A stretch of 64,000 bases of DNA, from the NCBI RefSeq assembly GCF_913063105.1, contig NZ_CAJXYQ010000002.1, positions 310,001 to 374,000 on the forward strand, given 5' to 3'. How positions within the stretch are numbered: the first letter of the stretch is position 1; each line of letters starts with the position of its first letter. The DNA is from an uncultured Draconibacterium sp. (GTDB lineage Bacteria > Bacteroidota > Bacteroidia > Bacteroidales > Prolixibacteraceae). Shown in pieces: positions 58,556 to 64,000 of the stretch. The notes beneath the pieces are model-generated. The model was not told the DNA's origin. It did no database searches and saw nothing but the letters and a program-made list of their open reading frames with translations. A program made the position numbers and the translations under genes.

Positions 58556-60004
58556 ATGATGAAATTTAGTTATCTGCTAGCCATATTACTTGTAGTTCTA
58601 AGTGCATGCACCGAAGAAACTCAAAAACCAAACATTATTTTTCTTTTTGCCGACGACCAAACCTTTTCAACTATTGGAGAATTGGGTAACAGCGAAGTAA
58701 TAACCCCAACGCTTGATAAAATGGTTGCCGGTGGAGTAACCTTTACCCATACCTACAATATGGGGGCATGGAATGGTGCCGTTTGTGCAGCCAGTCGTGC
58801 CATGCTAAATACCGGTCGCTCTGTTTGGCGCGCCTACCAGCTTGAAGGCAATCAGGATGAAGCTGCCGAACGCGGTGAGTTTTGGTCGCAGCTACTGCAA
58901 AAAGCCGGATATGAAACGTATATGACCGGTAAATGGCATGTAAAAACGCATCCCGATAAACTTTTTGAACACGTAACGCACGTGCGTCCGGGAATGCCAA
59001 AAGATTTTTGGAGCCAAAGAACAAAAGACAGCATGCCGCACGGTTATAATCGTCCGCAAAGTAAACAAGATACCACATGGCTGCCCTGGGATATAAACAA
59101 TGGCGGTTTTTGGGAAGGTGGGAAACACTGGAGTGAAGTGTTGGCCGATGATGCCGTTTCGTACATTAACGAGGCAAAAACAAAAGACGCCCCGTTTTTT
59201 ATGTACCTGGCATTTAATGCGCCGCACGATCCCCGGCAGTCGCCAAAAGAATTTGTGGAAATGTACCAACCCGAAAACCTGTCGGTACCTCAGAATTTCC
59301 TTCCCGAATATCCGTATAAAGACAGCATTGGTTGTGGCCCGGGCCTGCGCGATGCTGCGCTGTTACCGTTTCCGCGAACCAACTATGCCGTTCAGGTGCA
59401 AAAACAGGAATATTTTGCATTGATTACGCATCTCGACCAACAAATTGCAAGGATATTAAAAGCACTTGAAGAGTCGGGCGAGATGGACAATACTTACATT
59501 TTTTATTCGGCCGACAACGGGATGTCGATCGGCGAACACGGATTGGCAGGTAAACAGGATATGTATGAAAATTCGATGCGTGTGCCTTTAATTGTAATTG
59601 GCCCCGATGTACCTAAAAATAAACGCAAGGATGTGGATGTATACCTGCAGGATATTATGGCTACAACATTGGATTTAGCCGGTGTTGACAAGCCAGAATA
59701 TGTAGAGTTTAACAGCCTTATGCCCTTTGTGAAAAATGAACGGGAAGAAAGTTTTTACCCCGCTATTTACGGTTGCTACAAACACCACATGCAGCGCATG
59801 ATTCGTAAAGATGGCTTTAAGCTGATCGTTTATCCCCACGGAAAAGTAATGCGCTTGTTTGATGTAAATACTGATCCCCTGGAAATGACCGACCTTGCAG
59901 ATAATCCTGAATTTGCTGAAAAAAAGCAACAGCTTTTTAACGATTTACTCGCTTTGCAAAAAGAAATGGATGATCCGCTTGATTTAGAGATACTATTTAA
60001 TTAA
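58556..60004 (+). CDS. Formylglycine-dependent sulfatase (S1 family), lipoprotein
   Basis: A 482-residue sulfatase with lipoprotein signal MMKFSYLLAILLVVLSAC. Core motifs: IIFLFADDQTFSTIG, signature C77-A-A-S-R in GAVCAASRAMLNTGR, TGKWHVK, MYLAFNAPHDPRQSP and FYSADNGMSIGEHGL. Six bases separate it from the GH2 gene, so removal of sulfate and cleavage of the beta-glycoside are probably consecutive steps. Target position is unknown. Confidence 0.93.
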   Translation: MMKFSYLLAILLVVLSACTEETQKPNIIFLFADDQTFSTIGELGNSEVITPTLDKMVAGGVTFTHTYNMGAWNGAVCAASRAMLNTGRSVWRAYQLEGNQDEAAERGEFWSQLLQKAGYETYMTGKWHVKTHPDKLFEHVTHVRPGMPKDFWSQRTKDSMPHGYNRPQSKQDTTWLPWDINNGGFWEGGKHWSEVLADDAVSYINEAKTKDAPFFMYLAFNAPHDPRQSPKEFVEMYQPENLSVPQNFLPEYPYKDSIGCGPGLRDAALLPFPRTNYAVQVQKQEYFALITHLDQQIARILKALEESGEMDNTYIFYSADNGMSIGEHGLAGKQDMYENSMRVPLIVIGPDVPKNKRKDVDVYLQDIMATTLDLAGVDKPEYVEFNSLMPFVKNEREESFYPAIYGCYKHHMQRMIRKDGFKLIVYPHGKVMRLFDVNTDPLEMTDLADNPEFAEKKQQLFNDLLALQKEMDDPLDLEILFN

Positions 60005-60047
60005 AAAAAGTTCACTTAAATTAATTAAACCAAAAAATAACCTTAAA

Positions 60048-61625
60048 ATGAGCTGTTTAAGTAAAATTCTTGTTCTCTTTTTTATACTGTTTACACTGGC
60101 TGCAGCCGGTAAGAAAAAAAGCCCGAATATCATCTTTATTATGTCTGACGACCATACTTCGCAGGCTATTGGAGCCTACGGTGGACGTTTGTCGGGGCTC
60201 GAGCTTACGCCAAATATTGATAAGCTGGCAGCCGAAGGTATACGTTTTGAAAATGCCTTTTGCAACAATTCTATTTGTACGCCCAGCCGGGCCTCCATTA
60301 TTTCAGGCCAGTATTCGCAAACCAATGGCGTACTCGACCTTGATATTGCACTTCCGGAAGAAAAACAATACCTGCCTAAGGAGTTGAAAAAGCTGGGTTA
60401 CAGCACTGCCGTTATCGGCAAATGGCACCTGCACATCGAGCCAACGGCGTTCGATTATTACAAAGTGCTTCCCGGTCAGGGCAAGTATTTTAATCCTACA
60501 TTTCACGAAAAAGGGAAGGGCGATTACCCCAACAATAAAGTAAAAAGCGAAGGACATTCAACTGATGTAATTACCGATTTGGCTATTGATTACATAAAAA
60601 ACCTCGACAAATCGAAACCTTTCTTTTTGATGCAGCATTACAAAGCTCCCCACGATTTTTTTGAGTACGCCCCACGCTACGAAGATTTTTTGGCTGATAC
60701 CGAAATTCCTGAGCCGGCAAGCCTTTATTATCAACCGAATTGGGGGTCGGAAGGTACCCGTGGTAAAAACGATAACCTACGCGAATATATAGGTACTTCG
60801 GTTTCTAATCGTCATTTCTACAGAAATTATAACCAGCATTATAACGGCGATACCCTGCAGGGATTGGATGCTACCCATCAGGCTTATCAGAAGTATTTAA
60901 AAGCCTACCTGCGCTGTGTAAAAGGTGTTGACGATAACCTGGGAAGACTATTTGCCTTTTTAAAAGAAGAAGGACTGTGGGAAAATACGGTAATACTTTA
61001 CACCGGCGACCAGGGAATGATGTTGGGAGAACATGACTTACAAGACAAACGCTGGATGTATGATGAAACAATGCGTATGCCTTTTATTGTGCATTATCCT
61101 GAAATGATTGAGAGGGGACAGGTGACTGACCTGCTGATAAATAATACTGATTTTGCACCAACCATGATTGAACTGGCCGGAGGAGAAACACCGGAATACA
61201 TGCAGGGAAAAAGTTTCATCAACACGCTGCAAGGAGAAGACGAAACCGATTGGCGCACATCAACTTACTATCGGTACTGGATGCACATTATTCATCACTA
61301 CGTGCCGGCGCATTTTGGTATTCGCACGAAAGATTACAAATTGATGTTTTTTTACGGAAAACACTACCTGCCCGAGTCGGAGTTTAAAAATCATTATTGG
61401 GCAACCCAATATTACGGTATTGAAAAGGAAACACCGCACACCTGGGAGTTTTACGATTTAAAAAATGACCCCGAGGAATTAAATAACCGGTACAACGACC
61501 CGCGTTATAAAGAAATTATTGCTCAGCTAAAAAAAGAATTAAAAACGCAACGCGAAGAATTGAACGAAACCGATGAAAATTACCCGGAGATAAAGGCGAT
61601 AATTGACAAGCATTGGAACGACTAA
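60048..61625 (+). CDS. Formylglycine-dependent sulfatase (S1 family), secreted, paralogue A
   Basis: A 525-residue sulfatase with signal peptide MSCLSKILVLFFILFTLAAAG. Motifs: IIFIMSDDHTSQAIGAYGG, C77-T-P-S-R in ICTPSRASIISGQY, GKWHLHIEP, HYKAPHDFFEY and YTGDQGMMLGEHDL. It is closely related to the next gene along the whole length, including ALRCVKGVDDNL-like and QGKSF segments, so the pair arose by tandem duplication. This copy has a plain signal peptide where the other has a lipobox, implying different envelope locations. Confidence 0.93.
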   Translation: MSCLSKILVLFFILFTLAAAGKKKSPNIIFIMSDDHTSQAIGAYGGRLSGLELTPNIDKLAAEGIRFENAFCNNSICTPSRASIISGQYSQTNGVLDLDIALPEEKQYLPKELKKLGYSTAVIGKWHLHIEPTAFDYYKVLPGQGKYFNPTFHEKGKGDYPNNKVKSEGHSTDVITDLAIDYIKNLDKSKPFFLMQHYKAPHDFFEYAPRYEDFLADTEIPEPASLYYQPNWGSEGTRGKNDNLREYIGTSVSNRHFYRNYNQHYNGDTLQGLDATHQAYQKYLKAYLRCVKGVDDNLGRLFAFLKEEGLWENTVILYTGDQGMMLGEHDLQDKRWMYDETMRMPFIVHYPEMIERGQVTDLLINNTDFAPTMIELAGGETPEYMQGKSFINTLQGEDETDWRTSTYYRYWMHIIHHYVPAHFGIRTKDYKLMFFYGKHYLPESEFKNHYWATQYYGIEKETPHTWEFYDLKNDPEELNNRYNDPRYKEIIAQLKKELKTQREELNETDENYPEIKAIIDKHWND

Positions 61626-61654
61626 AATTAATTTATAGCATCTAAACCAAAACC

Positions 61655-63244
61655 ATGAAGAATTTTGAATTTATAGTGTTGTTGTTTGGTGTTTTGTTTT
61701 GTACTGTATCGTGCAGTACCCAAAACGAGCAAAGGCCAAACATTATATACATCATGTCTGACGACCATACCTCGCAGGCTTTTGGTATTTACGGAAGCCG
61801 TTTGGCAAAATTGAATCCAACACCCACTTTAGATAAAATTGCCGGTGAAGGAATGATTTTCGACAATGCATTTTGTAACAATGCCATTTGTACGCCCAGC
61901 CGCGCAAGTATTATAACGGGGCAATATCCGCAAACCAACGGAGTTCTCGATCTTGATGGCGAAATTGCTCCCGAACGACAGTACCTGCCAATGGAAATGA
62001 AAAAACTGGGTTACCAAACAGCTATGGTTGGCAAGTGGCACCTAAAACAAGAGCCCGCTGCTTTCGATTACTATTCGGTTTTGCCGGGGCAGGGCGATTA
62101 TCACAATCCAACCTTCAGAAACAAAGGAAGTAAACAGTGGCCTGAAAATACGACCAAAATGACGGGACATTCATCGGACTGTATTACCGACATCACCTTG
62201 GATTGGCTCAAAAATAAACGTGATAAAAGCAAACCCTTTTTTTTAATGCATCATTACAAGGCGCCGCACGATATGTTTGAGTTTGCTGATAGGTACAAAG
62301 ATTATTTGGAAGATACCTACATACCGGAGCCGGCGAGTATGTATTTTAATGGTAAAAACGGCTCAGTGGCTACCCGGGGCAAAAATGATGAACTAATACA
62401 TGATATTGGCTCATCAATCGGCCACCGCAATACCATTCGAAATATGGGCATGCACATGGATATTGACCCCAATCTGCCCGATCCGGAGTACAAACACCTG
62501 GCCTACCAGGAATACCTGAAGCGTTACCTGCGCTGTGTAAAAGGCGTTGACGATAACCTGGAACGTTTGTTTGCTTATTTAAAAGCGGAAGGATTAATGG
62601 AAAATACGATAATCATTTATACCGGCGACCAGGGTTTTTATCTGGGCGAGCACGATTATATTGATAAACGCTGGATGTATGAAGAATCGATGCGTATGCC
62701 GTTTTTTGTGCGTTATCCGAAAATGATTGAAGGCGGACAACGCACTGATGCTATTATTAACAATACCGATTTTGCACCTACCATTATCGAATTGGCCGGC
62801 GGAAAAGTGCCCGATTATATGCAGGGCCACAGCTTTAAAACCATACTCGAAACCGGGGAGGAACCTGCAAACTGGCAAAAATCTACTTATTATCGCTACT
62901 GGATGCACATGGCACATCGTCATGCCAATCCGGCTCATTTTGGTATTCGAACCAAAAACTATAAACTAATATTCTTTTACGGAAAGTATTGGAAAGACAC
63001 ACGAATAGAAAGTAATATTGAAGGTTGGGGAAATCGTTACGGATTTGAAACACCTGTTGCCTGGGAGTTTTACGATCTGAAAAAAGATCCGCAGGAAATG
63101 CAAAATGAATACGGCAATCCTGCTTATCAGGAAGTGATTGAAGACCTGAAAAAGCAGCTTCAAACAAAACGAGCCGAGTTAAACGAAGAGGATGCTGATT
63201 TTCCACACATCCAGGAGGTGATAGATGCTCACTGGGATGATTAA
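61655..63244 (+). CDS. Formylglycine-dependent sulfatase (S1 family), lipoprotein, paralogue B
   Basis: A 529-residue tandem paralogue of the preceding sulfatase, with lipoprotein signal ending LFCTVSC. Motifs: IIYIMSDDHTSQAFGIYGS, C79-T-P-S-R in ICTPSRASIITGQY, GKWHLKQEP, HYKAPHDMFEF and YTGDQGFYLGEHDY. The core is nearly colinear with paralogue A, with differences concentrated in the middle insertion (about 225-275) that probably shapes the substrate pocket. It lies 29 bases downstream of A. Confidence 0.93.
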   Translation: MKNFEFIVLLFGVLFCTVSCSTQNEQRPNIIYIMSDDHTSQAFGIYGSRLAKLNPTPTLDKIAGEGMIFDNAFCNNAICTPSRASIITGQYPQTNGVLDLDGEIAPERQYLPMEMKKLGYQTAMVGKWHLKQEPAAFDYYSVLPGQGDYHNPTFRNKGSKQWPENTTKMTGHSSDCITDITLDWLKNKRDKSKPFFLMHHYKAPHDMFEFADRYKDYLEDTYIPEPASMYFNGKNGSVATRGKNDELIHDIGSSIGHRNTIRNMGMHMDIDPNLPDPEYKHLAYQEYLKRYLRCVKGVDDNLERLFAYLKAEGLMENTIIIYTGDQGFYLGEHDYIDKRWMYEESMRMPFFVRYPKMIEGGQRTDAIINNTDFAPTIIELAGGKVPDYMQGHSFKTILETGEEPANWQKSTYYRYWMHMAHRHANPAHFGIRTKNYKLIFFYGKYWKDTRIESNIEGWGNRYGFETPVAWEFYDLKKDPQEMQNEYGNPAYQEVIEDLKKQLQTKRAELNEEDADFPHIQEVIDAHWDD

Positions 63245-63272
63245 AGAATTAAAAACCAACAAATAACCCAAA

Positions 63273-64000
63273 ATGAGAAGTATTAAGAATATAGTTCTGC
63301 AAGTATTTTTCTTTGCAATTTTACTGATAGTTTTCACTAGCGTGCAAGCTGCAAAAAATAAAAATAAACCCAATATTTTGTGGATAACCATTGAAGATAC
63401 ATCGCCACAGTTTATTGGCTGCTATGGAAACACCGATGCCCGAACTCCCGTAATTGATAAACTGGCCGAAGAGGGCGTACGTTTCACCAATGCTTTTTCA
63501 ACAGGTACGGTATGTTCGCCAAGCAGAACCGCTATCATTACCGGAGTAAAAACCTACCATACAGGAACCGGAAATCACCGCAGTAAGTATCCCGTTCCGG
63601 ACTTTATGAAAGGCTATCCGTATTACCTGCAAAAACAAGGATACTATACAACAAATAATGCTAAAACCGATTACAACGTAAAAAACGAACAGGAGTATAT
63701 TAAAGAGGCATGGAATGAAAGCTCGAACAATGCCGGCTGGTGGAATCGTAAAAAGGGGCAACCCTTCTTTGCTGTATTTAATTATGCCGATTGTCATCAG
63801 TCACGAACTATGTCAATGTCGTACGATTATTACCTGAAAAATGTTTGGGACAAATTAAAATCTGCCGACAGAATAAGGGAGGACGAATTTGAAATGCCAC
63901 CCATTTACCGCGACAGTAAAGCAATGCGCAAACAATTCGCGCGCGTTTATAATTCGATAAAACTAACAGATAACCGGATTGGTGAATTGTTGGAACGACT
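63273..64000 (+). CDS. Formylglycine-dependent sulfatase, secreted (3' end outside the window)
   Basis: ATG 63273 opens a frame that runs off the window; 242 codons are visible. A signal peptide (ends SVQA) is followed by NILWITIEDTSPQFIGCYGN. The signature C81-S-P-S-R lies in TVCSPSRTAIITG, and a His-rich TYHTGTGNHRSKYP follows. The 'TIEDTSP' opening differs from the preceding pair, so it belongs to another sulfatase subfamily. The run of sulfatases may continue past the window. Confidence 0.9.
   Translation, partial: MRSIKNIVLQVFFFAILLIVFTSVQAAKNKNKPNILWITIEDTSPQFIGCYGNTDARTPVIDKLAEEGVRFTNAFSTGTVCSPSRTAIITGVKTYHTGTGNHRSKYPVPDFMKGYPYYLQKQGYYTTNNAKTDYNVKNEQEYIKEAWNESSNNAGWWNRKKGQPFFAVFNYADCHQSRTMSMSYDYYLKNVWDKLKSADRIREDEFEMPPIYRDSKAMRKQFARVYNSIKLTDNRIGELLER

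Overview
The window looks like marine Bacteroidota DNA, probably order Marinilabiliales (Prolixibacteraceae-like). The family assignment is an inference from gene style; I could not search. Supporting signs are one SusC/SusD pair, a hybrid two-component system, type IX secretion sorting domains with the 'FPNP' signature, AT-rich leaders with TAnnTTTG-like promoter elements, and very dense carbohydrate-active enzymes and sulfatases. No rRNA, tRNA, CRISPR array, phage gene or transposase was seen. The whole window is polysaccharide utilisation machinery for a sulfated, L-fucose-containing, probably uronic-acid-containing polymer.

Layout. (1) 0.2-19.8 kb, plus strand: a GH29 fucosidase, a plug-only TonB-receptor-like protein, a GH86-like endo-enzyme and a parallel beta-helix protein (both T9SS cargo), a GH43-CBM6 protein, two GH2 enzymes, an unclassified lipoprotein, a fused GH43/beta-helix gene remnant and a sulfatase. 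(2) 19.8-27.9 kb: a minus-strand AraC regulator, then a tight plus-strand operon for non-phosphorylating oxidation of L-fucose: lipoprotein mutarotase with a duplicated domain, enolase-superfamily dehydratase, zinc dehydrogenase, SDR, lactonase and aldo/keto reductase, ending in a second GH29. (3) 28.4-37.1 kb: two GH43 enzymes, a third GH29 and a 1282-residue Asp-box propeller with a T9SS tail. (4) 37.2-48.1 kb: a PL8-like lyase and a sulfatase on minus, a beta-helix lipoprotein on plus, and the hybrid two-component sensor on minus. (5) 48.3-64 kb, plus strand: GH88 unsaturated uronyl hydrolase, SusC, SusD, glycerate kinase, GH2 and a run of four sulfatases, the last cut by the window end.

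How it may work together (inference). The SusC/D pair imports oligosaccharides. PL8 plus GH88 is the usual pair for cutting uronic-acid polymers such as glycosaminoglycans. Six formylglycine-type sulfatases remove sulfate, three GH29 enzymes release L-fucose, and GH2/GH43 enzymes trim galactose- or xylose-like residues. Freed fucose enters the oxidative operon. Candidate substrates are a brown-algal glucuronofucan or fucoidan, or an animal fucosylated chondroitin sulfate. The sequence alone cannot decide between them.

Items most worth a second look: the stand-alone TonB plug protein, the secreted double-domain mutarotase, the chimeric gene remnant at 17.25-17.95 kb, the giant propeller, the unclassified 15.06 kb lipoprotein, the shared ATTGTTCA direct-repeat motif at two divergent promoters, and the hairpin cluster at 40.37-40.53 kb.
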